A stretch of 51,895 nucleotides of DNA from Acidobacteriota bacterium (GTDB lineage: Bacteria; Acidobacteriota; Terriglobia; 2-12-FULL-54-10), in assembly GCA_016191085.1 (NCBI GenBank), contig JACPPJ010000022.1:1-51895 (forward strand), read 5' to 3'. Positions 39,071 through 47,616 of this stretch are shown piece after piece (position 1 is the first letter of the stretch; each line of letters opens with the position of its first letter). Below the pieces are notes generated by a model that worked only from the letters and a program-made list of their open reading frames with translations, ran no database searches and was not told where the DNA came from. Made by a program: the position numbers and the translations under genes.

Positions 39071-39751
39071 ATGGCTGATAAACCCACCGTGGGACAGGCG
39101 GAAGTATCCTATGCACTGCTGGAATATACCGCGACCTTCGAAAAGCCTATAATTGAAGCGGCGGCGGTGCCAGCTGTTTTGGTTTCGGCGGTACTGGATG
39201 CGCTTGAGCGGTGGGGATATACGTATGAAGGCGTGGAGCTAAAGACTCAAACGGAAAAATTAACGGATTACAGTATCGTATTTCGACGCAGCAAACCGGC
39301 CACGCCTCCGCAGAATCTTGTGTTGAGCCTGGATAGATTAGTTCTTACGGCGGAGAACCCAGAATGGACGGAAGCTGCGGACATTGCTGCTGAAATCGCT
39401 GCTGCACTTGACGCGATCCGGAACGCCGGAAGAACGGACATTCAGTCACAGCAAGTAACAATCGGAATGCACATCCAAGTCGGGGCCGGGGCGCGAAAAG
39501 ACGTAACCACGCCATTGCTCAGTCCGCTCGCGTTCGAGCTTCTCGATGGGGACGTGAAGTTCCCTGGAATAATCCTGATCCGAGAAAAGTCAACTATTGT
39601 CATTGATGCATCAGTGGCGTTTGCAAATGCGCTCTTCGTGAGAATTTCGCGACAGCATGCCCCGGAACTCCCGCCGGAACGCCTAGCCGAAGTGCTACGG
39701 AACGACGAAGAGCAACTCTTCAAAATTTTAAATTTGGAGATCGCGCTATGA
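39071..39751 (+). CDS. Unrecognised protein, first gene of a HEPN three-gene unit
   Basis: The 226-residue protein does not match a family that I can name with confidence. It seems soluble, with an alternating alpha/beta pattern: VSYALLEYTATFEKP at the start, LVLSLDRLVLTAENPEWTEA, MHIQVGAGARKDVTTPLL and a helical end (LAEVLRNDEEQLFKILNLEIAL). ATG 39071 has GGAGG 5 bases upstream, a strong signal, so I prefer it to the ATG at 39038. Its stop overlaps the start of the next gene by 4 bases, implying translational coupling. No signal peptide or membrane segment is visible. Confidence 0.7.
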   Translation: MADKPTVGQAEVSYALLEYTATFEKPIIEAAAVPAVLVSAVLDALERWGYTYEGVELKTQTEKLTDYSIVFRRSKPATPPQNLVLSLDRLVLTAENPEWTEAADIAAEIAAALDAIRNAGRTDIQSQQVTIGMHIQVGAGARKDVTTPLLSPLAFELLDGDVKFPGIILIREKSTIVIDASVAFANALFVRISRQHAPELPPERLAEVLRNDEEQLFKILNLEIAL

Positions 39752-40245
39752 CCGCATCGTCAGTGTGTTGTGATTACGTGCAGCCGACAGTGCCTCCGCC
39801 ATACGCACCGTGGAAGGGCGCTGCCCGGTTAGACAAAATGCGCACTGGACAGCCAAGCCCGCGACGTCCCCCGGCACGAATACAACAAATCGACTGGCTC
39901 CGCCACAACCGGGAGGTGGTCGGGGAAACTACACTGAAAGGGTTAGACGATTCGTACGTTATTGAAAACCGTCGCAGGGTTGCAGCATTCATTGAACGCA
40001 ATCGCCTTCGAGCGTTTTTGCAGCAGGCGCGCAAGCCTCTCAACGACGCTTTTGGCGAGGCAACGGTCAAGACGCTGACAATCGTGTGTGACGATGAGGG
40101 ATTCGAAACATTGTTCTGCCTAGTTCGGTTCACCGGTGACATGCGTCAGGCCAAGCTTGCGCTAAACTCTTTCGACGAGCATTGGTGGCTCATGCGCTCG
40201 GATCAAGTCGCGGAAAAGCTGAACTTTGACTTTGAACTCGGATAA
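39748..40245 (+). CDS. Unrecognised protein, middle gene of a HEPN three-gene unit
   Basis: The 165-residue protein begins with a Pro-rich low-complexity stretch (about residues 1-45). A basic helical region follows (DDSYVIENRRRVAAFIERNRLRAFLQQARKPL-type, about 70-105). Its C-terminal half reads VKTLTIVCDDEGFETLFCLV and then LNSFDEHWWLMRSDQVAEKL. I recall FDExWWL segments in uncharacterised proteins, but cannot name a function. It overlaps the previous gene (ATGA) and its TAA directly abuts the ATG of the HEPN gene, so the three are translated as a unit. GGAGA lies 7 bases before the ATG. Confidence 0.7.
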   Translation: MTASSVCCDYVQPTVPPPYAPWKGAARLDKMRTGQPSPRRPPARIQQIDWLRHNREVVGETTLKGLDDSYVIENRRRVAAFIERNRLRAFLQQARKPLNDAFGEATVKTLTIVCDDEGFETLFCLVRFTGDMRQAKLALNSFDEHWWLMRSDQVAEKLNFDFELG

Positions 40246-40629
40246 ATGCCATTCGATTGGAACAACTTTTTAACGCTTGCAGAACAGCTGGCAGCACGAG
40301 CGGACGAGGCGTCGAAGCGGTCAGCAATCAGTCGCGCCTATTACTACGCATTTAATATAGCCTTCGCCAGAGCGGAATCCACTGCCGGTCGGCACCCCGG
40401 TGGGCAAGGTTTCCATGTTTGGTGTTGGAACAAATACCAAAACACTGCTGACCTCTCTTGCAAAAGGCTTGCAAGCAATGGAGACCGGATGAAGCGTAGA
40501 CGAGTACAAGCGGATTACAAATCGGGTGCAATCTCCCGCTTGGATGACGAAGTTCAGCGCGCATTGGAGGAAGCACGACAGTTTGGGATAGACCTCGCCG
40601 CCCTTGATCCTAAATTCCCTTCACCATAG
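40246..40629 (+). CDS. HEPN-like small protein (UPF0332-type)
   Basis: The 127-residue all-helical protein fits the HEPN/UPF0332 pattern. KRSAISRAYYYAFNIAFARA (about 24-43) forms the core helix pair, a His (FHVWCW) follows, and RRRVQADYKSGAI with a final helix EVQRALEEARQF closes the domain (RxxADY motif). HEPN proteins are often RNases in toxin-antitoxin and defence systems, usually paired with a nucleotidyltransferase; no such gene is present here. The partners are two unrecognised proteins. The gene starts at the base after the preceding stop and lacks its own clear ribosome binding site. Confidence 0.65.
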   Translation: MPFDWNNFLTLAEQLAARADEASKRSAISRAYYYAFNIAFARAESTAGRHPGGQGFHVWCWNKYQNTADLSCKRLASNGDRMKRRRVQADYKSGAISRLDDEVQRALEEARQFGIDLAALDPKFPSP

Positions 40630-40675
40630 CTCCCGCAAGCGGAAGACACCGTTCCCGTCTCTGCTTATGCAGCGT

Positions 40676-40695
40676 CGTGGTATGCCGTTACCACG
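40676..40695. terminator. Hairpin between convergent HEPN gene and sppA
   Basis: CGTGGTA and TACCACG form a perfect 7-bp stem around TGCCGT between two converging genes. It lacks a U-run, so termination is only a guess. Confidence 0.3.
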
Positions 40696-40779
40696 CGCTT
40701 TCCTAACGCTTCCAGTGCCGCCTGAATCTTCTCCGTGCGAGTGCTGTGGTGCGGGTCAAGCATTCGCCGGATATCAGTA

Positions 40780-42519
40780 TCAACGAAACTCGAATGCAAA
40801 CGGCATACGCGCCAGCCAGAACGATGAGGGGAAATTCGGGAACTTCTCTATACCCTTCCAGGCGGTCAGTACCTTGGAAACGAAAATGGGCAGGCGAACC
40901 TCGCTGGATTGCGCGCGGCTGAGCAACAGTTCGAATAACGTTTTTCTGCGAGGATACTCGACCAACTCGACCTTGGCGTCGGGGCGGATGCCGGTCTTCT
41001 GTTTGATAATCTCGAGCGCCTTGGGGAAACCGCCGAGTTCGTCCACCAAGCCGTTGCTTTTGGCGTGCTCTCCGGTCCAGACGCGGCCCTGCGCCACCTT
41101 ATCCACTGCCTCCGGCGACATCTTCCGCGCCGTGGCGACTTTGCCGACGAACTTGGAATAAAAGTCCTGCATCATCGCCTGCACCCGCTGGCGCTCTTCC
41201 GGTGTGTAGGGCTGATAATCCGAATCCATGCCCGAGAATTTGCCGCGCGCGAGGATTTCTTTATTAATGCCCAGCTTGTCGTACAAGCCTCGCAAATTGA
41301 GCTTTCCATACACGATCCCAATGGAGCCGGTCAGCGTGCCCGGCTCGGCCACCACAGGGTCGCCGGTCATGGCGATGTAATATCCACCGGAGGCAGCAAC
41401 GTCGGACATGGATATCACCATGGGCTTTTTCTTCCGTAGATTTTGCATGTCGCGCCAGATGGCGTCGGAGGCGAACGCATCTCCTCCGGGACTATCGATC
41501 CGCACGATGACGCCTTTCACGGTCTTATCTTTTCCAACGTCATCGAGAACCTTTGACATGTTCTTCGCGCCCATGGTCTTTCCGTCTTGCAGCGGATCAA
41601 AGCGATCCTCGCCAGAGGTAATCGCGCCGACGGCGTAGACCACTGCGATACGGTCGCGGCCTTTTTCCGAAGGCGCCGTTTTGCTGTAGTCGCTAAAGGT
41701 GAGCCGGTGAATCTCGCGATCAGGATTGTGAGCTTTTATATCGTCGAGGATCTGATCTTCATACCGAAGTCCATCGACAAGGCCGGAGCGCTGCGCGCTC
41801 TCAGCCGTGAAAGGACCGTTCTCTTCTATCAACGCTCGCATTTCATCCGGCGAGCGTTTGCGCGCCGCAGCGACAGTGTTGATGAACTGACCATAGATGC
41901 TATCGAGGAGTGCAGTTTCAGCCTCACGGAAGGCATCGCTCATGCGGTTGGCAGTGAACTGGTCGGAGAAGTTCTTGTATTTCCCGATATGCTCCAGGTC
42001 GGCTTGCACGCCCAGCTTGGCGAGTGTGTCCTTGAAGAACATCACTTCAATACGCATGCCCTTCATGTCCAGCACGCCCACTGGAGAGAGATACACCTGG
42101 TCTGCGACGCTCGAAAGAAAGTATTCCCTGCTCCCGGCGGTTGCCATCAGGGCGGTAACGCTCTTGCCCTTGCGCTTGAGCTGATCGAGAGAATCCCGAA
42201 GCTGCTCCATCTTCGCCCAGCCGACCGTGAGTTCCGACGGTTTCAGCAGGACAGTGGTAATGCGCTGATCGTCCGCTGCTCTTTCGATGTCCTCGATAAC
42301 CGAAAGAAAGTTCGAGCGGTCTGGTGCGCCCAGTAGTTGGCCAGCGAGGTCGGGAGAAGTTTGCTCCGGGTAATCGCCATGGAGGTCCAGAACAAGCGTG
42401 GTGTTCTGGTGAACCTCCGGTGGACGCGTGCGTACCCAGAAGGCCGCCACTCCGATCAGCATGAATAAAAAGAAAGTCAGGCCGATACCCGTGAGTACGC
42501 CCCATAACCAGTTTTTCAT
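40780..42519 (-). CDS. sppA: Signal peptide peptidase SppA, long (67K) type
   Basis: SppA degrades cleaved signal peptides in the membrane. The 579-residue protein has one N-terminal membrane helix (LTGIGLTFFLFMLIGVAAFW) and two tandem protease-fold domains. The long form uses a Lys in the first domain and a Ser in the second. HIGKYKNFSDQF (about residue 204) fits the Lys site, and DVAASGGYYIAMTGD (Ser about 377) the nucleophile. RIDSPGGDAFASDAIWR precedes it. The last 20 residues (PSSFWLARMPFAFEFR) are an unusual extension. GGAGG precedes the ATG. ribBA lies 67 bp upstream on the same strand. Confidence 0.92.
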   Translation of the reverse strand: MKNWLWGVLTGIGLTFFLFMLIGVAAFWVRTRPPEVHQNTTLVLDLHGDYPEQTSPDLAGQLLGAPDRSNFLSVIEDIERAADDQRITTVLLKPSELTVGWAKMEQLRDSLDQLKRKGKSVTALMATAGSREYFLSSVADQVYLSPVGVLDMKGMRIEVMFFKDTLAKLGVQADLEHIGKYKNFSDQFTANRMSDAFREAETALLDSIYGQFINTVAAARKRSPDEMRALIEENGPFTAESAQRSGLVDGLRYEDQILDDIKAHNPDREIHRLTFSDYSKTAPSEKGRDRIAVVYAVGAITSGEDRFDPLQDGKTMGAKNMSKVLDDVGKDKTVKGVIVRIDSPGGDAFASDAIWRDMQNLRKKKPMVISMSDVAASGGYYIAMTGDPVVAEPGTLTGSIGIVYGKLNLRGLYDKLGINKEILARGKFSGMDSDYQPYTPEERQRVQAMMQDFYSKFVGKVATARKMSPEAVDKVAQGRVWTGEHAKSNGLVDELGGFPKALEIIKQKTGIRPDAKVELVEYPRRKTLFELLLSRAQSSEVRLPIFVSKVLTAWKGIEKFPNFPSSFWLARMPFAFEFR

Positions 42520-42586
42520 GCGGAGTCCTCCAAAAGTAGCGCTGAAGCCGGTGGGACGGCTACAAGATACAACGTGCTGACTCGTT

Positions 42587-43753
42587 CTACTGCGGTACGA
42601 CTGTTTGCGTGGTGGAGATCGGCACCTGCTCCGTGATTTTGATTCCGTATGCCTCGAGCGCCACCACTTTTCGGGGGTGATTGGTGAGTAGGCGCACTGC
42701 TTGCAGGTTCAGGTCAGAAAGAATCTGCGCGCCGATACCGGACTCGTACTGGATTTTCCGCCGGTACGCCGGTTCATTTTTGTTCGTGAACTGCCGTCCG
42801 TGGGAGACGATCCGCGCCGGGCCTTCAGCCAGTTTTTCAACGTTGAAGCCCATTCCGGTCTGATGCAGATACAGCAGAACACCACGGCCTTCCTGCCCGA
42901 TCTTCTCCATCGACTTCTTGATGAGCTGATGGCATTCGCAATCCGACGAGCCAAAGACATCACCGGCCAAACAGTGCGAATGTACTCGGACCAGCACCGG
43001 CTCGGAACCGCCGACCTCTCCCATCACGAGCGCAATGTGAATCTCGGGATCGATGTCCGAGTCATAGGCAATCATGCGGAACTCGCCGTACGCACTTGAG
43101 AGCACTGTTTCGCCTATGCGCCGGACATAGCTTTCTTTTTCCAAACGATAGCGGATCAGGTCCGCCACGGTGATCATGCGCAAACCGTGCCGCTCCGAGA
43201 ACTCGATCAATTCGGGTATGCGCGACATGGTCCCATCTTCATTCATAATCTCGCAGATGACACCCGATGGCACCAGACCGGCGAGACGCGCCAGGTCCAC
43301 GGAAGCTTCCGTTTGGCCTGCGCGCACGAGCACTCCCCCGCGCCGGGCTCGCAATGGGAAAATATGTCCCGGCCGCGCCAGGTCCGCGGGACGAGCGGAG
43401 GGATCAATGCAGACTTGTATGGTCTTTGCCCGATCCGCCGCAGAGATGCCGGTGGTCGTACCGTATTTGGCGTCTACTGATTCGCAGAACGCCGTGCCGA
43501 ACGCGGCTGTGTTCTCTGAGACCATCAACGGAATCTGAAGATGATCCAGGCGCTGTTCCGTAAGCGCGACGCAGATCAACCCTCGACCGTATTTGGCCAT
43601 GAAGTTCACGGCTTCCGGCGTAATCTTTTCGTCGGCCATGGTCAGGTCGCCTTCGTTCTCGCGGACCTCGTCGTCCACCACAATGATCATGCGGCCGGCC
43701 TGAATGTCGGTGATGGCTTCTTCGATTGTGGAAAACGGGGTTTTATCGGTCAT
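42587..43753 (-). CDS. ribBA: RibBA: DHBP synthase fused to a divergent GTP cyclohydrolase II domain
   Basis: The 388-residue fusion catalyses two entry steps of riboflavin synthesis. Residues about 1-205 form DHBP synthase: DDEVRENEGDL, YGTTTGISAADRA, RPGHIFPLRARRGGVL, TEASVDLARLAGL. The C-terminal part has the zinc cysteines of GTP cyclohydrolase II (HSHCLAGDVFGSSDCEC). The usual RQEGRGIGL motif reads HQTGMGFNV, and the DTVEAN plus ADxRD block is replaced by NEPAYRRKIQYESG. LLTNHPRKV at the end is normal. The RibA half may therefore differ in activity, while the RibB half looks intact. GAGGA precedes the ATG. Confidence 0.88.
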   Translation of the reverse strand: MTDKTPFSTIEEAITDIQAGRMIIVVDDEVRENEGDLTMADEKITPEAVNFMAKYGRGLICVALTEQRLDHLQIPLMVSENTAAFGTAFCESVDAKYGTTTGISAADRAKTIQVCIDPSARPADLARPGHIFPLRARRGGVLVRAGQTEASVDLARLAGLVPSGVICEIMNEDGTMSRIPELIEFSERHGLRMITVADLIRYRLEKESYVRRIGETVLSSAYGEFRMIAYDSDIDPEIHIALVMGEVGGSEPVLVRVHSHCLAGDVFGSSDCECHQLIKKSMEKIGQEGRGVLLYLHQTGMGFNVEKLAEGPARIVSHGRQFTNKNEPAYRRKIQYESGIGAQILSDLNLQAVRLLTNHPRKVVALEAYGIKITEQVPISTTQTVVPQ

Positions 43754-43928
43754 TGCGCGTCCTCAAGCAGAATTGGCCGGAAGCTCTTCCTGGTTAGAAA
43801 CGGGAATTCCCAGCAGCGCTTATTATATCGCAACGGCTGCCGGCATGCGGTATCGGCTCGCCATTGACATCGCGTTCGCAATTCGGCCATGATGACTCTG
43901 CCCCGGCGCGCCGGGCGCGGAGGGTTTC

Positions 43929-44231
43929 ATGTCCAGCGGGTCGCAGCAACAGCCTCAGATCCACATTTCTCAAACCGGTGATTACCGCGAGAGATACGCC
44001 AACAGCGTTCAGATTCGTGTGAGTGTTTGGGACTTCCTGTTGAGCTTTGGAACCATGTCTCAGAACAACCCGGCTCTGGTGGAGATTTCAAATTTCCAAG
44101 GTGTTTATTTGAGCCCGCAGCAGGCCAAGGCGTTGTGGAATGTACTGGGGCAGAATGTGGCTCAATACGAAAACACCTTCGGCGAAATTAAGCTGGACCC
44201 CCGCGCGACCGGACAGATTTCCATTCAATAA
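43929..44231 (+). CDS. DUF3467 protein
   Basis: The 100-residue protein fits DUF3467, small soluble proteins of unknown role. Typical parts are RYANSVQIRVSVWDFLLSFG, then VYLSPQQAKALWNVLGQNV and a final YENTFGEIKL. GGAGGG lies 4 bases before the ATG. It precedes trigger factor by about 80 bp, in the same direction, but a separate promoter seems likely for tig. Confidence 0.82.
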   Translation: MSSGSQQQPQIHISQTGDYRERYANSVQIRVSVWDFLLSFGTMSQNNPALVEISNFQGVYLSPQQAKALWNVLGQNVAQYENTFGEIKLDPRATGQISIQ

Positions 44232-44278
44232 CAAATGTGCGACTCGAGGCACGTGCGCAATCAGCCGTGCAGACTATG

Positions 44279-44284
44279 TATAAT
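44279..44284 (+). promoter_or_regulatory. Candidate -10 element for tig
   Basis: TATAAT lies 28 bp before the trigger factor ATG. I see no strong -35 hexamer at the expected distance, so the call is tentative. Confidence 0.35.
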
Positions 44285-44311
44285 TAGCTTAGCGGGCAGT
44301 ACGATAGTCCG

Positions 44312-45586
44312 ATGAAAGTTTCGGGGGGACAAATGGCCGTGGCGGAAAGTTGCCGGCGGACTCTAGAGATAGAAGTCCCGCAGGAAGTGGTGAAGAAAAG
44401 AGCCGATGAGATTACGGCTCAGCTCCGGCGCCACGCCCGTCTGCCTGGTTTCCGTCCCGGTAAGGCACCCCTGTCCTTAGTTCGGCAGCGCTACCGCGAA
44501 GACATACGCGCGGAGCTTCTGCGCGACCTCGTTCCCGAATACCTCTCGCAAAAAACCAGAGAGCAGAACTGGGATTTGGTTGGAGACCCCTCCGTCAGCG
44601 ACATCGAACTGACCGACGACAGCCCCCTCAAGTTCAAAGCGACGCTGGAAGTGATGCCGGAATTTGCGTTGAAGGATTACAGCGAAATCGAGCTGGATTC
44701 GGAAGACACTTCGGTCAGCGATCAGGAAGTAGAGGACACGCTGCGCCGTTTGCAGGAGCAGGAAGCTTCCTACGACAACGTGGATGAATCGCGTCCGCTA
44801 CAGGACGGGGATTTCGCCAGTATCGCTCTGCAGGAAATTTCGCCCGGACAGGCAACGCCGGCCAAGACACACGAACTGCTCTGCGAAATTGGCGCCGAGC
44901 GCACCGTAAAGGAGTTTACGGAAAGCTTGCGCGGGGCATCTCTCGGAGACGAGCGTCAAGTGTCCGTTTCATACCCGCCTGATTACAGCGACTCGCGCCT
45001 GGCGGGAAAAACCCTCAATTACCACGTCAAGGTTCTGGGTATTAAGAAGAAGCAACTGCCCGAACTCAACGATGATTTCGCCAAAGAGTTGGGCCAGTTC
45101 GAATCGATCGATGTTGTCCGCCAGCATGTACGCGAGGATCTGGGCAAAGCGAAAGAGCGCGAAGCGGAACAGAAAGCCAAAGCTCAGCTTCGGGAGAAGC
45201 TCTCGGAATTGCACGATTTTCCGGTTCCGGAAGCTCTGGTCGAACATCAAATCGAACGAAGGATGGAGACATTCCGGCGCGAATTGGCCGCCAGAGGAAT
45301 GGGCACAAATGTTGACTGGGGGCGGCTGCGTTCAGCGCAACGTCAAGATGCGGTGGTGGACGTTAAGAGCGGTTTGATTCTGCGAAAAATCGCCGATGAG
45401 AATTCAATTGAAGTGGAACAAGAGGAGCTAGACAAAGAGATACGGAGTATGGCCGCCGTCGTGCAGCAACCAGTAGAAGCGTTGCAGGCTCGCTTGACAT
45501 CAGAAGGGGGCCTCGATAGAATCAAGACTAGACTCCGCATAGACAAAGCCCTCGTGTTTGCACTTCAACAAGTTGCGTGGAAATGA
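44312..45586 (+). CDS. tig: Trigger factor (ribosome-associated chaperone and prolyl isomerase)
   Basis: Trigger factor binds nascent chains at the ribosome exit. The 424-residue protein has the ribosome-binding loop [18 protein letters not shown] (about 41-58), a FKBP-type domain in the middle (about 150-240, [10 protein letters not shown] to [16 protein letters not shown]) and the helical C-terminal arms ([30 protein letters not shown]). ATG 44312 gives MKVS, a common start in the family, but has no good ribosome binding site. ATG 44333, with GGGGGGAC just upstream, is a fair alternative. tig-clpP-clpX-lon is a classical gene order. Confidence 0.93.
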   Translation: MKVSGGQMAVAESCRRTLEIEVPQEVVKKRADEITAQLRRHARLPGFRPGKAPLSLVRQRYREDIRAELLRDLVPEYLSQKTREQNWDLVGDPSVSDIELTDDSPLKFKATLEVMPEFALKDYSEIELDSEDTSVSDQEVEDTLRRLQEQEASYDNVDESRPLQDGDFASIALQEISPGQATPAKTHELLCEIGAERTVKEFTESLRGASLGDERQVSVSYPPDYSDSRLAGKTLNYHVKVLGIKKKQLPELNDDFAKELGQFESIDVVRQHVREDLGKAKEREAEQKAKAQLREKLSELHDFPVPEALVEHQIERRMETFRRELAARGMGTNVDWGRLRSAQRQDAVVDVKSGLILRKIADENSIEVEQEELDKEIRSMAAVVQQPVEALQARLTSEGGLDRIKTRLRIDKALVFALQQVAWK

Positions 45587-45666
45587 AATGCGTTTTTGGC
45601 AGCCGGGAGGGTGAGCCACAGGCTCCCGCGGCAGGAAGTAGATCCGGTGAGCGAGGTACGGCATAC

Positions 45667-46254
45667 ATGGCGCTGATCCCGATGGTGGTGGAACAGACCA
45701 ACCGCGGTGAGCGTGCCTATGATATTTATTCCCGCCTCCTGCGCGACAACATTATCTTCATCGGGACTCCCATTGACGATAATGTTGCCAATGTTGTTAC
45801 AGCCCAGTTGCTCTTCCTAGAAGCTGAAGATCCAACCAAAGACGTGTATCTTTACATCAACAGTCCAGGCGGTTCTATCACCGCCGGGATGGCGATATAC
45901 GATACAATCCAATTCGTGCGTCCCGATGTTTCGACCATTTGTGTCGGCCAAGCGGCAAGCATGGCGGCTTTGCTGCTCGCAGCCGGGACCCCTGGCAAGC
46001 GGTTTACGCTGCCCAATACGCGCGTGCTCATCCACCAGCCCTCCATGGGGGGACTCTCCGGACAAGCCACCGATATTGACATCCAAGCCAAAGAAATTTT
46101 GCGCATGCGCGAAGTCACGAATCAGCTCCTGGCCAAGCACACCAAACAACCGCTCGAGAAGATCGCCAGGGACGTGGAACGCGATTTCATCATGAATGCC
46201 GACCAGGCCAAGGAGTACGGCATCATCGATGAGATTATTTCCAAACACAAGTAA
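45667..46254 (+). CDS. clpP: ATP-dependent Clp protease proteolytic subunit ClpP
   Basis: ClpP forms the proteolytic barrel that works with ClpX. The 195-residue protein has the catalytic triad in [16 protein letters not shown] (Ser about 98), LIHQPSMGG (His about 123) and [15 protein letters not shown] (Asp about 172). [19 protein letters not shown] is the conserved oxyanion region. The open frame runs upstream to 45577, overlapping tig, but [20 protein letters not shown] is the standard ClpP N-terminus, so ATG 45667 is the start. clpX follows. Confidence 0.95.
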   Translation: MALIPMVVEQTNRGERAYDIYSRLLRDNIIFIGTPIDDNVANVVTAQLLFLEAEDPTKDVYLYINSPGGSITAGMAIYDTIQFVRPDVSTICVGQAASMAALLLAAGTPGKRFTLPNTRVLIHQPSMGGLSGQATDIDIQAKEILRMREVTNQLLAKHTKQPLEKIARDVERDFIMNADQAKEYGIIDEIISKHK

Positions 46255-46322
46255 GCGATCTGGTCCGCCCGGGCCTGCCGGGGAATCGCTTGCGGGAACG
46301 AAGAGAGCCGGGGAACGTAGCC

Positions 46323-47579
46323 GTGAAACGAATCGCATCGGATGAAAGCTTGAAGTGTTCGTTCTGCCATAAAAGCCAAGACGCTGTAAGTAAGCTGATC
46401 TCGTCTCCCAGTGATTATCCTCGAGCGTATATATGCGACGAGTGCGTCAGCGTGTGTAACTCCATCCTGGAGGAGGATCACGCTCAGCCTTCGGCAGGCG
46501 CCCAGCGGCAGTTGCCCCGTCCGCAGGAGATCAAGGAGTTTCTTGACCAGTACGTAATCGGCCAGGAGAAAACCAAGAAAAAGCTGGCTGTGGCAGTTTA
46601 CAACCACTACAAACGCATTCATATGAATCGCCAGCGGAACGCCGAAGTGGAGCTGGCCAAGAGTAATATTCTGCTGATCGGTCCCACCGGGACCGGCAAG
46701 ACGCTGCTGGCCCAGACGCTGGCGCGGTTGCTCGAAGTTCCGTTCGCCATCGTGGACGCTACCACGCTGACTGAGGCGGGTTATGTCGGAGAGGACGTCG
46801 AGAACATCATCTTGAAACTCCTGCAAAGCGCTGGCGGCGACGTGACTCGCGCGCAGCAGGGAATCATTTATATTGATGAGGTAGACAAGATCTGCCGGAA
46901 AGATGAGAACCCGTCGATTACCCGCGATGTTTCCGGCGAAGGCGTGCAGCAGGCGCTCCTGAAGATATTGGAAGGAACCGTTGCAAATGTCCCGCCACAG
47001 GGCGGGCGCAAGCATCCGCACCAGGAATTCACGCCCGTTGATACGACGAACATTCTGTTTATCTGCGGTGGCGCATTCGTGGGGTTGGAGAAAGTCATCC
47101 GGCGCCGGACTGGCGTCAAGTCGCTGGGGTTCCATCACGGCGAATCAAAGGCGACCGTTTCGCCCCGAGTAGATACCGACGCTCTTCAAAAAGTGCAGCC
47201 AACGGACCTGATCCGGTTTGGCTTGATACCGGAGTTCGTCGGCAGACTTCCTGTGATCGCTGTGCTTGAGGACCTCGATAAAGCCGCTTTGGTCGAAATT
47301 CTCACCAAGCCGAAGAATGCTCTCATCAAACAATACCAGATACTCTTCGAGTTCGAGAATGTGCGGCTGAAGTTCATGGAGCCCGCCTTGGAGGCGGTGG
47401 CTTTGATGGCACAAGAACGGAAGGTGGGCGCACGCGGATTGCGCATGATCCTGGAGGATTTGATGCTAGACTTGATGTATCACTTACCTTCCCAAAGGAA
47501 AGTGCGCGATTTCGTTGTCACCAAAGAAATGGTCGAGAATCGTGAGATCAGTATCAAACAGTTAGAAAAAGCAGGTTAG
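46323..47579 (+). CDS. clpX: ATP-dependent Clp protease ATPase subunit ClpX
   Basis: ClpX unfolds substrates and feeds them to ClpP. The 418-residue protein starts with a four-cysteine zinc domain (CSFCHKSQ and ICDECVSVC), followed by the AAA+ module: Walker [13 protein letters not shown] (about 120), Walker [12 protein letters not shown] (about 180), and [10 protein letters not shown]. The pore loops and sensor regions are present ([34 protein letters not shown]). The frame opens at TTG 46290, but GTG 46323 ([12 protein letters not shown]) is the more likely start. It lies 68 bp after clpP. Confidence 0.94.
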   Translation: MKRIASDESLKCSFCHKSQDAVSKLISSPSDYPRAYICDECVSVCNSILEEDHAQPSAGAQRQLPRPQEIKEFLDQYVIGQEKTKKKLAVAVYNHYKRIHMNRQRNAEVELAKSNILLIGPTGTGKTLLAQTLARLLEVPFAIVDATTLTEAGYVGEDVENIILKLLQSAGGDVTRAQQGIIYIDEVDKICRKDENPSITRDVSGEGVQQALLKILEGTVANVPPQGGRKHPHQEFTPVDTTNILFICGGAFVGLEKVIRRRTGVKSLGFHHGESKATVSPRVDTDALQKVQPTDLIRFGLIPEFVGRLPVIAVLEDLDKAALVEILTKPKNALIKQYQILFEFENVRLKFMEPALEAVALMAQERKVGARGLRMILEDLMLDLMYHLPSQRKVRDFVVTKEMVENREISIKQLEKAG

Positions 47580-47616
47580 GCAAACCGGCTGCTCGTAGAG
47601 AGGCGGATTATTACGA

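Noticed and set aside
43754-43928. Possible FMN riboswitch upstream of ribBA
   Set aside because: None of the conserved FMN-element segments is present; only a TATAAT-like -10 on the minus strand near 43821 is seen.
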